Source of the DNA: JABSOG01 sp041583135
Lineage (GTDB): Bacteria > Pseudomonadota > Gammaproteobacteria > Enterobacterales > Alteromonadaceae
NCBI GenBank assembly: GCA_041583135.1
Contig: JBFHGJ010000054.1
Coordinates: 1-37,989 of the forward strand
Direction: 5' to 3'
Length of the DNA: 37,989 nt
The notes beneath the pieces were generated by a model. It was not told the DNA's origin. It ran no database searches and saw only the letters and a program-made list of their open reading frames with translations. Position numbers and translations under genes: made by a program. Of this stretch, positions 26,473-34,100 are shown one piece after another; position 1 is the first letter of the stretch; each line of letters begins with the position of its first letter.

Positions 26473-26503
26473 GCGTTTCAACCGACGTTATCGGTTAAAC
26501 CGC
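26473..26503 (-). promoter_or_regulatory. Stem-loop in the operon leader
   Basis: GCG-TTT-c-AACCGA and TCGGTT-AAA-c-CGC pair around a CGTTA loop, giving a 12-bp stem with two bulged cytosines. No T-run follows on the transcribed strand, so it is not an ordinary terminator. Confidence 0.5.
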
Positions 26504-26605
26504 GTTCAACGAAGGCTAGCCAGTTAAGCGGTAAGGACGTCCATTCCATATTCGCAATTTTGCGGCGATGCTAGTATAAAAAAATGTCCCTCACAAACTT
26601 TTTGC

Positions 26606-26634
26606 ATAAAACTGCAATTTTTATTCATTGTAAA
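26606..26634 (-). promoter_or_regulatory. Candidate promoter with ArgR-box-like palindrome in the spacer
   Basis: On the minus strand TTTACA and TTTTAT are 17 bases apart. The spacer contains TGAATAAAAATTGC (26614-26627), 12 of 14 matches to the ArgR half-box pair TGAATWWWWATTCA, overlapping TGCAGTTTTATGCA with 11 of 14. The placement would let ArgR block RNA polymerase. It also resembles the promoter that normally follows dapB in front of carAB. Confidence 0.45.
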
Positions 26635-26678
26635 CGAATAAATACGGAATAAATTGCTATAAATTATTCACTTTACCT

Positions 26679-26692
26679 ATGACCTAGATCAA
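26679..26692. promoter_or_regulatory. FNR/EtrA-like site
   Basis: Minus strand TTGATCTAGGTCAT, with 8 of 10 defined positions of TTGAT-N4-ATCAA. It lies about 45 bp upstream of the candidate -35 hexamer. Oxygen-responsive control is only a suggestion. Confidence 0.35.
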
Positions 26693-26733
26693 ATTCCCTC
26701 TTAAAACAAAGGCTCAGGCAATCAGCTTGGTGA

Positions 26734-27465
26734 TTAATCCATCACATATTCCAAACCATAGACCAAATGTTCAAGAGTCATCACCCGTTTACAGGCAAGA
26801 CAGATCCCCGGCATAAAAGCTTCCCGACTACGGGTGCTATGTACAATACTTAAATTTTCCCCTTCGGCACCAAACACCACGGTTTGGTCGGCGATGACAC
26901 CCGGCAGACGAATAGAGTGCAACTTCACGCCCGCCACTTCGCCACCACGGGCGCCGTCAATGATCTCGTGATCAGAACAGGCCACACCGGCTTGAGTACG
27001 CGCCTCACCAATAAGTTCAGCCGTGCGGATGGCGGTGCCCGAAGGGCTTTCTTGCTTTTGCGGACTGTGGGCTTCAATCACCTCGGCATTGGGTAAGTAT
27101 TTGGCCGCTTCGGCGGCAAATTTCATCATCAACACCGCCCCAATAGAAAAGTTGGGCGCCACCACACCACCTATCTGCTTCTCGCTGGCAAGTGCTTGCA
27201 GCTTGGCAACGTCTTCGGCAATAAAACCGCTGGTGCCAACGACCGGTCTTGCGCCTGATTCGATGATGGTTTTGGTGTTGTTAAAACCACAGGCGGCGGC
27301 GGTCAAATCGACCACCACATCAGGCTTGAGCTCGGCAATAACGCCGGCCAAGTCATCATCCCTGTCACTACCACCAACCAAGGTCAATTGCGCATCAGCC
27401 TCGATGGCTTTGACTGCCTCTTGTCCCATACGACCCTTGGCGCCGTTTACAAGCACTTTAATCAT
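26734..27465 (-). CDS. dapB: 4-hydroxy-tetrahydrodipicolinate reductase, Coxiella/Bacillus-type DapB
   Basis: NAD(P)H-dependent reductase of the lysine/diaminopimelate pathway. 243 residues from the ATG at 27465 (GAGGA upstream); the frame extends 31 codons further, but those are not family-like. VNGAKGRMGQEAV is the nucleotide loop. APNFSIGAVLMMKF, IDGARGGEVAGVKLHSIRLPG and a LVYGLE ending match Bacillus, Coxiella and Legionella DapB, not the 270-residue enterobacterial type. The active-site segment reads EAHSPQKQESPSGTA: the catalytic His133 and Lys137 remain, but the second His of the usual HH pair is Ser. It could be the cell's lysine enzyme or an accessory reductase. Confidence 0.88.
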   Translation of the reverse strand: MIKVLVNGAKGRMGQEAVKAIEADAQLTLVGGSDRDDDLAGVIAELKPDVVVDLTAAACGFNNTKTIIESGARPVVGTSGFIAEDVAKLQALASEKQIGGVVAPNFSIGAVLMMKFAAEAAKYLPNAEVIEAHSPQKQESPSGTAIRTAELIGEARTQAGVACSDHEIIDGARGGEVAGVKLHSIRLPGVIADQTVVFGAEGENLSIVHSTRSREAFMPGICLACKRVMTLEHLVYGLEYVMD

Positions 27466-27739
27466 CACTTTTCCTCTTAGATTTTGGTTGTTCAGTTGCT
27501 CTTTGACTTGAGATAGTACAACCCTTTGCCCGGCCCGAGCAAAACTTTCCCCAGACAAATATAAAGGCGCGTAAATTTAGCGACACTTTAATGCTGTCAA
27601 TTAAAAAAGACAGTGCCTTATTACCCGGCCTTTGAGCCAATAGGCGAATTTGCATAATCAGAATCAACCATTAATATGCGCAGCCTCAGGCACAACGACA
27701 ACTGGCCTGTTGCAATATGTATCGCTAGGAAACCGTTTT

Positions 27740-28624
27740 ATGAGAAGTCTTTTGAGCAAAGCCACCGCTATCTATACTTTGGTGTTGGCACTGTTAAATC
27801 CGGCTTTGGCCGCAACCCCGGCAACCGTGGTTGTAGCCGAAGTTAAAGCCGTTGAGCGCACTGAGCCGCTGCACTATTTCGGCTATGTCAAAGCCAAGGG
27901 GATCTACGATATTGTTGCCGCCACCAGCGGCTTGGTGTCGAATATGAATATGACCGCATTGAGCGACAACAGTTTAGAGCCGCTGTTGCGGATAAACCCG
28001 CTTGACCCTTCCTACGCCTCAGTACCGGTAGTGAACAGACTCCACAACGCCACACTCTATCGCAAGCATGTGGAGAACGGCACTTTCGTTAAACAGCAAC
28101 AAGTGTTGTTGCAGCTGGCCAAAGATCCGCACTTTGTCATTGCCTTTCGCGTACCGGCCTATGAAGTGAAGTACATTCAACAAAGTCAGCTAAGCGCCGA
28201 ACTGTTTCCCGGCAGCGACGAGGCGCAAAGTATAGCGCTTGGAGATTTGTATACCGACGCGCCAGCACCGCAAAGCACGTTTCATCACTTTGAGGTTCGG
28301 ATCCGCTGCGATAAACAACGCCCATGCCCCAGCGCCGACTTATCCGGCGCCTTTGCCAAGCTCGTTGTCAACAAACGCCAAAAGCCGCAATTGACGCTTC
28401 CCAAAGCCGCCTTGTTTAATGGCCAAAACCAAGTTTTTGTCGTCAATGACCAAGGCGTGTTAGTGCTGACAGAGGTGTTGCTGGGCAAAGTCGATGAAAA
28501 CCATGTTGAAATACAATCGGGCCTGCGCGCCGGTGAACAGGTAGTGGTACGCTACGTCAACGTGCCACAGCCCGGTCAGTTTGCCCAAGTGGTCTCTATG
28601 GCCCAGTTCAAAGCACACTTTTAG
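27740..28624 (+). CDS. RND efflux periplasmic adaptor, short form without alpha-hairpin
   Basis: 294 residues from the ATG at 27740; the frame is open 30 codons earlier, but the signal peptide begins here (MRSLLSKATAIY..., cleavage near NPALAA). A lipoyl-like half-motif (GLVSNMNM) and its partner (HVENGTFVKQQQVLLQL) are separated by only about 40 residues, where ordinary adaptors have a long coiled-coil hairpin that reaches the outer-membrane channel. The beta-barrel and membrane-proximal parts follow (TLPKAALFNGQNQVFVVND, GLRAGEQVVVRYVN). It lies 8 bp before the RND pump gene, so the two form an operon. No outer-membrane factor gene is present in the window. Confidence 0.82.
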   Translation: MRSLLSKATAIYTLVLALLNPALAATPATVVVAEVKAVERTEPLHYFGYVKAKGIYDIVAATSGLVSNMNMTALSDNSLEPLLRINPLDPSYASVPVVNRLHNATLYRKHVENGTFVKQQQVLLQLAKDPHFVIAFRVPAYEVKYIQQSQLSAELFPGSDEAQSIALGDLYTDAPAPQSTFHHFEVRIRCDKQRPCPSADLSGAFAKLVVNKRQKPQLTLPKAALFNGQNQVFVVNDQGVLVLTEVLLGKVDENHVEIQSGLRAGEQVVVRYVNVPQPGQFAQVVSMAQFKAHF

Positions 28625-28632
28625 GCGGTCTT

Positions 28633-31600
28633 ATGAGTCTCGTTTTACAATTTCGTCAGGCCATTATTGCCGCCGGTTTGCTGCTGTTTGCTCTAGGCGC
28701 GGTGAAATTGACTCAGTTGCCGGTTTCGCTGTTTCCCAAAAGTACCAAACCCACCGTCAGACTGACGCTTAGTCATGACATGGATATTGTGGCGTTAAAG
28801 CAATCTCTCGGTGAAAAAATCGAGCAGGCGCTTTTGAATATTGAGAACATCGAGCAGGTTGAAGCCACCTATTCAAAAGGCAAAGCCACGTTTCTGTTGC
28901 GCTTTCAGTGGAATAAACCGGCCAACCAGGCGGTCAATGAAAGTACCGCTGTAGCGGCGTTTTTTCAGACTCAGCTACCGGACCATCTCCCCCCCATTCG
29001 GGTGGATTACATTGACTCCGGTATCGAGAACTATGTGGCAGTGCGTTCGGATAAATACAGCGCCGCCGAGCTAAGCCTGCTGGTTGAATCGAAGTTGAAG
29101 CCGGTGTTGGCTTCAATGCCGGGGCTGCACAAGAGCTTTGTCTCTAAAGTTAACCGTGAGGAAGTGCGGATTGAGGTCAACCCTTATGCCCTGATCAGAC
29201 ACGGCGTATCGTTCAACGATGTGTTAGCTGTACTCAATCAAGCGCGATTCAACCTATCGCTTGGCACCATCGCCGGCAATGACTCAAGGGCCGATGTCGA
29301 TGTTTTCTATCTGCGCCGGGTTGAGTCGTTATCGGCCCTTAAAGATCTCGTTGTGAGCAAACAGGCCCAACGATTGATCAGGCTCAAAGACATCGCTCAG
29401 ATAAAACTTGCCCTTGGCGAGCAAGACAGAGTGTATTATATCGATGAGAACGCAGTGGTTGCCGTTGCCGCGTGGCCACAACCTAACGCCAACCTCTATC
29501 AGTTCTCTCAGCAGTTTCAGCATACCGTTTCATCACAACTGGCCGATATTGGTGAGGTAGTCTTTCTCAACGATCCACTGGCCTACATCAACGACAGTCT
29601 TGAGCAGGTCACCTTGGCCATTATGCTGAGCATGGCATTTTCGGCGTTGGCCGTGCTGGTGGCCTTTCGCTCATTAAACCTGACTTTACTGATAGCCTTG
29701 GTGATCCCCAGCTCCTTGTTTGGCGCGGTTATCTTATTGCAATGGTTTAACGTTGGACTCAATCTGGTTTCCCTAGCGGCGATGAGTGTTTCGTGCGGTT
29801 TAGTTATCGACAATGCCGTCGTTGTCATCGATGCCATTTGCAGCCAAGTCAGCCACGCCAAGCCGCAAACCAAAGCGCAATTCAATCGCTGCGTCATACA
29901 AAGTGTCAAGCAAACCCAAACCGCCATTTTATCCGCCTCTTTAACCACCTTAGTGGTCTTTTTGCCGCTGGCTTTTACAGCCCCAGTGGTTTACTCCCTT
30001 GTCGGCGAGTTGTCTTTGGTGGTCGTCGCCATTTTAACCTTATCTATCGGCGTATCGCTGTTGTTTATACCGGCGCTCATTTTAGCCTTTGCCAACCTTT
30101 TTGGCCGTTGGCGCATGTTCGAGCGCAGCCCGCAAAGCACTAAGGCATTGAGCAATCGACTCTATCGCTACCTGATGGGGCATTTACTTCAGCTCAAAAG
30201 CGTGCAGTTGTTGTTTATCGCCGGTTTCATTGGGCTGAGCGTTTTTGCCGTCCATTTACTTCAGCACGACATTCGCAAAGAGATAGTGGCAGAGCCTCAC
30301 CCCAATATCATCGATATCGAATTGAGTTTTACCAGCGCCGACTACACTCAGGCTTTTCGTGAAGCATTGATCGCGCCGGTGCGGGCACAAGTCGCTCAGT
30401 TGAGCGGCGAGAAAGTAAAATATGTGTTTACCGACATGCGTAAGGGCCTTGCCTATCTGTCATTGCACTTGAAAGACTTTCACGACGCCCAACCGCTGAT
30501 GGCTTTGCTGAGACAAACAATAACGGCCAACACGCATTACAGTGTCAATGTTTCACCATGGGTTAGCGCCAAGCTCAGCGTGCCGCAAATCCCCGATCAC
30601 CGCATCATGGTTTATGGTTTAAACGAAGATGAAGTGAGAACCAGTCATAAGGCCCTTGCCGATGCCCTGCGCTCAGATCCAGAGGTATTGAGAGTAAAAG
30701 TCTACCCGCGCGCCCAGCGCCATCAACAAGCCCACATTCTGGCCAATCAATCACAACTGAAAACAATGGGCATGGATATTTCACAACAAGCGTTTACCGA
30801 GCAAGTGCTGCCACTGGTCAATCATGCTTTAGAGCCGCGTAAACTATACGATATGCGTTTTGCTCAAGGTGAGGTGCCGCTCAAGCTCCAATTGGCGCAA
30901 GGGTTTGACATCGACTCGCTGAGCAATATACCTCTTGCCATCGACAACCAGACCTATGCCCTACGTCACCTTATTGCCATAGAGCAAGCCCAAGCTTGGA
31001 GTCACTATTACACCCGCAATGGCCAGCAAAGTTTCTTAATTGAAGTGTGGTTCAATGCCATGCCTCAGGCACAAAAACAGCAAAAGCTCGAACGGCTACT
31101 GGCCGCTCAGACCACAGACAGCGTAAACTTTAACCTCGAAGATACCCAGCCGGAGATCTGGCAAAACATTGAATCTCTCATGCAAGCACAACTGTTGGCG
31201 CTGGCTTTGGTGATAGTGGTGCTGCTCGCCGCCAATGGCTCTTTTGCCTATACGGCGATGACTTTGTTGAGTATTCCACTGGGATTGATTGGCGCAGCGC
31301 TGGCCCTTTACTGGTTTGACTCGACTCTCAGTGTCAACTCCTTGGTTGGATTGCTCATTTTGACCGGGCTAACCATCAACAACACCATTTTAATCACCGA
31401 AAAGTTCACTCAACTGATGCGCCAAGGTCAGTTAAGTTTAGCCCAAGCGGTCATTGAAGCCGCCAGTTCAAGATTGCGGGCGATGTTTGTCACCTCGGCC
31501 TCAACTATTTTGGGGATGATACCTATCGCTATGGCCCTTGGTGGCAACGGCAATATTATGCAGCCCCTTGGGATCTCAGTCGCGGCAGGTTTGGCGGTCT

Positions 31601-31692
31601 CTTTGTTCGGCAGTTTGATATTAAGCCCGATTTTGCTGTATTGGGTGAATCGTACTCAGGCTACATCAGCGCCGCAGACTCAGCTTAGTTAA
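28633..31692 (+). CDS. RND family efflux transporter permease
   Basis: 1019 residues, the size of an AcrB-type pump, with twelve expected helices and two large periplasmic loops. Helix 4 has GLVIDNAVVV: Asp393 is kept but the second Asp of AcrB (407/408) is Asn394. Helix 10 has GLTINNTILITEK, with Asn where AcrB has Lys940. Such D-N and N-N patterns occur in other RND subfamilies, so the pump is probably active, but the proton relay differs from AcrB. PATIENT-style motifs such as SASLTTLVVFLPLAF and TSASTILGMIPIAMALG are present. Substrate unknown; the location beside the biosynthetic operon is suggestive only. Confidence 0.9.
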   Translation: MSLVLQFRQAIIAAGLLLFALGAVKLTQLPVSLFPKSTKPTVRLTLSHDMDIVALKQSLGEKIEQALLNIENIEQVEATYSKGKATFLLRFQWNKPANQAVNESTAVAAFFQTQLPDHLPPIRVDYIDSGIENYVAVRSDKYSAAELSLLVESKLKPVLASMPGLHKSFVSKVNREEVRIEVNPYALIRHGVSFNDVLAVLNQARFNLSLGTIAGNDSRADVDVFYLRRVESLSALKDLVVSKQAQRLIRLKDIAQIKLALGEQDRVYYIDENAVVAVAAWPQPNANLYQFSQQFQHTVSSQLADIGEVVFLNDPLAYINDSLEQVTLAIMLSMAFSALAVLVAFRSLNLTLLIALVIPSSLFGAVILLQWFNVGLNLVSLAAMSVSCGLVIDNAVVVIDAICSQVSHAKPQTKAQFNRCVIQSVKQTQTAILSASLTTLVVFLPLAFTAPVVYSLVGELSLVVVAILTLSIGVSLLFIPALILAFANLFGRWRMFERSPQSTKALSNRLYRYLMGHLLQLKSVQLLFIAGFIGLSVFAVHLLQHDIRKEIVAEPHPNIIDIELSFTSADYTQAFREALIAPVRAQVAQLSGEKVKYVFTDMRKGLAYLSLHLKDFHDAQPLMALLRQTITANTHYSVNVSPWVSAKLSVPQIPDHRIMVYGLNEDEVRTSHKALADALRSDPEVLRVKVYPRAQRHQQAHILANQSQLKTMGMDISQQAFTEQVLPLVNHALEPRKLYDMRFAQGEVPLKLQLAQGFDIDSLSNIPLAIDNQTYALRHLIAIEQAQAWSHYYTRNGQQSFLIEVWFNAMPQAQKQQKLERLLAAQTTDSVNFNLEDTQPEIWQNIESLMQAQLLALALVIVVLLAANGSFAYTAMTLLSIPLGLIGAALALYWFDSTLSVNSLVGLLILTGLTINNTILITEKFTQLMRQGQLSLAQAVIEAASSRLRAMFVTSASTILGMIPIAMALGGNGNIMQPLGISVAAGLAVSLFGSLILSPILLYWVNRTQATSAPQTQLS

Positions 31693-31719
31693 CCCAAGTT
31701 GAGGTTAGTTTAGCTTTTT
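31682..31719 (+). terminator. Intrinsic terminator after the RND pump gene
   Basis: AGCTTAGTTAACC and GGTTAGTTTAGCT pair at 12 of 13 positions (two G-U) around an 8-base loop and are followed by TTTTG. The stem overlaps the stop codon of the pump gene and the end of plsY. Confidence 0.7.
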
Positions 31720-32301
31720 GTCTTTGAGTTTCGGCTCTTGCCCTTTGAGCAGACGCAAGATGTTGTCTTTGTGGCGCACCACAATCAAAATGGTTAAGAA
31801 ACTCACCGGTAGGGTATATATCGGTTTGATAAAGTAGGTATAAACGGGCGCCAGTACGGCGGTAACAATCGCTGCCACAGATGAGTAACCGCTCAGCGTT
31901 GCAATAGCCAACCAAGTTGCTATCAACGCCAGCATCAAGGTAAAGCCGATAGGTGCGATAGCCCCTAGCGCGGTCGCCACCCCTTTACCGCCTTTAAAAT
32001 GGAAAAACACCGGAAAGATATGACCGAGACAGGCGGCTACGGCAATGATCCCCAGCCAAGTCGGCTCAATCTTCAAAAAATAGCCGGTCCAAACCGGTAT
32101 CGTGCCTTTGAGAATATCGGCCATCAATACCAATACCGCAGGCAGCTTGCCGCCTAGGCGCAACACATTGGTGGCCCCCGGGTTTTTTGAGCCGTTAAGG
32201 CGAGGATCCGGTAAGCGCCACAGCTTACAGATCAAAACTGCCGAACTGATAGACCCCATTAAATAGGCCACCAAAGTCATCAACAGCGCATATATCATCA
32301 T
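31705..32301 (-). CDS. plsY: Glycerol-3-phosphate acyltransferase PlsY
   Basis: Inner-membrane enzyme that moves an acyl group from acyl-phosphate to glycerol-3-phosphate, the first step of phospholipid synthesis with PlsX. 198 residues, about five membrane segments. The three conserved loops are visible: GSISSAVLICKL, RLNGSKNPGATNVLRLGGK, and HIFPVFFHFKGGKGVATALGA. It is divergent from folB and convergent with the RND pump. In related genomes plsY lies close to tsaD; here 17 kb separate them. Confidence 0.96.
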   Translation of the reverse strand: MMIYALLMTLVAYLMGSISSAVLICKLWRLPDPRLNGSKNPGATNVLRLGGKLPAVLVLMADILKGTIPVWTGYFLKIEPTWLGIIAVAACLGHIFPVFFHFKGGKGVATALGAIAPIGFTLMLALIATWLAIATLSGYSSVAAIVTAVLAPVYTYFIKPIYTLPVSFLTILIVVRHKDNILRLLKGQEPKLKDKKLN

Positions 32302-32434
32302 TGCACACCCTGCCCTTTACAGCGAACACTAAGGAGTTTGTGGCGGGCTACGCATTTATACGTTAAAATCCCCGGCTATCGTTCAGCCAAGGCTGCGTCA
32401 ACGCGCTACCGTCTAACCATTGAGCCATCAACCT

Positions 32435-32791
32435 ATGGATTGTATATTCGTCAAACAACTGGCCATGACCACCACCATTGGGGTGTACGACTGGGAAAAA
32501 GAAATCAAACAATCATTATTCCTCGACATCGAGATGTTTGGTGACTTCTCTCAAGCAGGTGCCAGCGACATGCTTGATGATACTATTGATTATGCGGCAG
32601 TTTCCAGCCGAATTACCAGCTTTGTTGAACAAAACAGCTTTGAGCTGATAGAAAAAGTCGCCGAAGCCGTCGCAGAGTTGATTTTGACCGAGTTCAAACC
32701 AGCCAAAGTACATCTAACCTTACAAAAGCCCGGCGCCGTAGCCAATGCGCAAAGTGTCGGCGTTGCTATCACAAGGCACAGAAATTCGTGA
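32435..32791 (+). CDS. folB: Dihydroneopterin aldolase FolB
   Basis: Folate pathway: converts 7,8-dihydroneopterin to 6-hydroxymethyl-dihydropterin and glycolaldehyde. 118 residues. TTIGVYDWEKEIKQ with the conserved Tyr and Glu, TIDYAAVSSRI, FELIEKVAEAVAELIL and LQKPGAVANAQSVGV all match E. coli FolB. The frame is open to a TTG at 32420, but the ATG at 32435 gives the E. coli-like M-D-C-I-F-V start. It overlaps folK by GTGA, so the two successive folate steps are translationally coupled. Confidence 0.95.
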   Translation: MDCIFVKQLAMTTTIGVYDWEKEIKQSLFLDIEMFGDFSQAGASDMLDDTIDYAAVSSRITSFVEQNSFELIEKVAEAVAELILTEFKPAKVHLTLQKPGAVANAQSVGVAITRHRNS

Positions 32792-33279
32792 GTCAGATTT
32801 ATATCAGTATCGGCAGTAACATCGACCGAGAAAGCAACATCAACAAAGCCCTTGATGCCCTCGAACGTCTATTTGGCGATATTGAGGTATCGTCGATATT
32901 TGAAAGTGAAGCGGTCGGTTTCGAAGGCGATGCCTTTTACAACTTAGTGGTGGGCGCCACCACCGAACGGCCCGTCGATGAGGTCGTTAGCACGCTAAAA
33001 AAAATAGAAGACGACAATGGTCGTATTCGTGGCGGCGAAAAATTCAGTGCCAGAACACTGGACCTCGATTTATTGACTTATGATGAACTGATCATCGACC
33101 ATCCCGCCCAGCTCCCTCGCGACGAGATCAGCAAAAACGCCTTTGTGTTATGGCCTTTGGCAGAAATAGCGCCCGAAGTCTGTCTACCGGGCAGCAATAT
33201 TTCCTATGGCCAAATGTGGCAACAATACGACCGCAACAAACAAAAACTGTGGAAAGTTGAATTTAACAGGAATCAATAA
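32788..33279 (+). CDS. folK: HPPK: 2-amino-4-hydroxy-6-hydroxymethyldihydropteridine diphosphokinase FolK
   Basis: Adds pyrophosphate from ATP to the pterin made by FolB. 163 residues, GTG start inside the folB stop. YISIGSNIDRESNINKAL is the N-terminal motif; EAVGFEGDAFYNLVVG follows; RTLDLDLLTYDEL holds the metal-binding D-x-D; HPAQLPRDEISKNAFVLWPLAEIAP is the C-terminal signature. The uppP start codon follows its TAA directly, so folB-folK-uppP form one operon. Confidence 0.94.
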   Translation: MSQIYISIGSNIDRESNINKALDALERLFGDIEVSSIFESEAVGFEGDAFYNLVVGATTERPVDEVVSTLKKIEDDNGRIRGGEKFSARTLDLDLLTYDELIIDHPAQLPRDEISKNAFVLWPLAEIAPEVCLPGSNISYGQMWQQYDRNKQKLWKVEFNRNQ

Positions 33280-34077
33280 GTGACTACCTTAGAAATTGTC
33301 GTACTGGCCCTGATCCAAGGGGTGACCGAATTTTTACCGATCTCCAGTTCCGCTCACCTGATTTTACCCTCTCAGCTTTTGGGTTGGCACGATCAGGGTC
33401 TGGCATTTGACGTCGCGGTACACGTTGGTACGCTGGCGGCCGTGTTAATTTACTTTAGAACCGATGTGATTAAACTGCTCGGCGCATGGTTTGCCTCTTT
33501 AAACGGCAAGCGTTCCTTGGAAAGTAACCTAGCCTGGTGCATCATCATCGGCACTATACCGGCTGGACTTGCCGGTTTGTTGCTCAAAGATATTGTTGAA
33601 GTCTACGCCCGTTCGATTACAGTGATCGCCACCACGACTATCGGCTTTGGCCTGCTGCTGTGGTGGGCCGATAAGACTGCGGCGCAAATCAAAGAAATAG
33701 ACCAGATCACTTTCAAACATGCGCTGATCATCGGCATTGCTCAGGCCGTCGCCCTGATCCCCGGAACCTCGCGTTCCGGCATCACCATGACCGCAGGTTT
33801 GATGCTCGGCTTTGACCGCCACTCGGCGGCCAGGTTCTCGTTTTTGTTGTCTATTCCAATCATTTTATTGGCCGGTGGCTATCAAGGCTTGAAACTGGTA
33901 ACCAGTGAAGAAGTCGTCGCTTGGAATACCATTTTGTTTGGCGTAGCGTTATCTTTTGTCAGTGCCTATGCCTGTATTCATTTGTTTTTGAAATGGATTG
34001 AACGAGTCGGGATGCAACCTTTTGTTATTTATCGCTTGCTACTTGGCGCGGTTTTAATTAGCTTTATTTGGCAATAA
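33280..34077 (+). CDS. uppP: Undecaprenyl-diphosphate phosphatase UppP (BacA)
   Basis: Membrane enzyme that dephosphorylates undecaprenyl pyrophosphate to recycle the cell-wall lipid carrier; overproduction gives bacitracin resistance. 265 residues, about eight helices. The two inverted-repeat signatures are visible: QGVTEFLPISSSAHLIL near the N-terminus and ALIPGTSRSGITMTAGL later. GTG start immediately after the folK TAA, with AGGAA upstream. The position after folB-folK matches E. coli and Shewanella. Confidence 0.96.
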   Translation: MTTLEIVVLALIQGVTEFLPISSSAHLILPSQLLGWHDQGLAFDVAVHVGTLAAVLIYFRTDVIKLLGAWFASLNGKRSLESNLAWCIIIGTIPAGLAGLLLKDIVEVYARSITVIATTTIGFGLLLWWADKTAAQIKEIDQITFKHALIIGIAQAVALIPGTSRSGITMTAGLMLGFDRHSAARFSFLLSIPIILLAGGYQGLKLVTSEEVVAWNTILFGVALSFVSAYACIHLFLKWIERVGMQPFVIYRLLLGAVLISFIWQ

Positions 34078-34100
34078 TAACCAAAGACAAAGGGTAAGCT

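Larger units (their letters stand above)
26339..26733. other. Regulatory region and long leader upstream of the 11-gene operon
   Basis: 395 bp without a convincing gene, between the dapB stop and the SerK-like start. The right half (26580-26690) is very AT-rich and holds promoter-like and ArgR-box-like sequences. The left half is a leader of about 230-260 nt with at least two stem-loops (26473-26503, and a CATCG/CGATG pairing near 26398-26423). No strong terminator is visible after dapB, so read-through from dapB is possible. A second -10-like TATACT lies at 26573-26578. Confidence 0.6.

Noticed and set aside
26478..26549. 23-codon leader peptide ORF on the minus strand
   Set aside because: It lacks a ribosome site and shows no run of regulatory codons.
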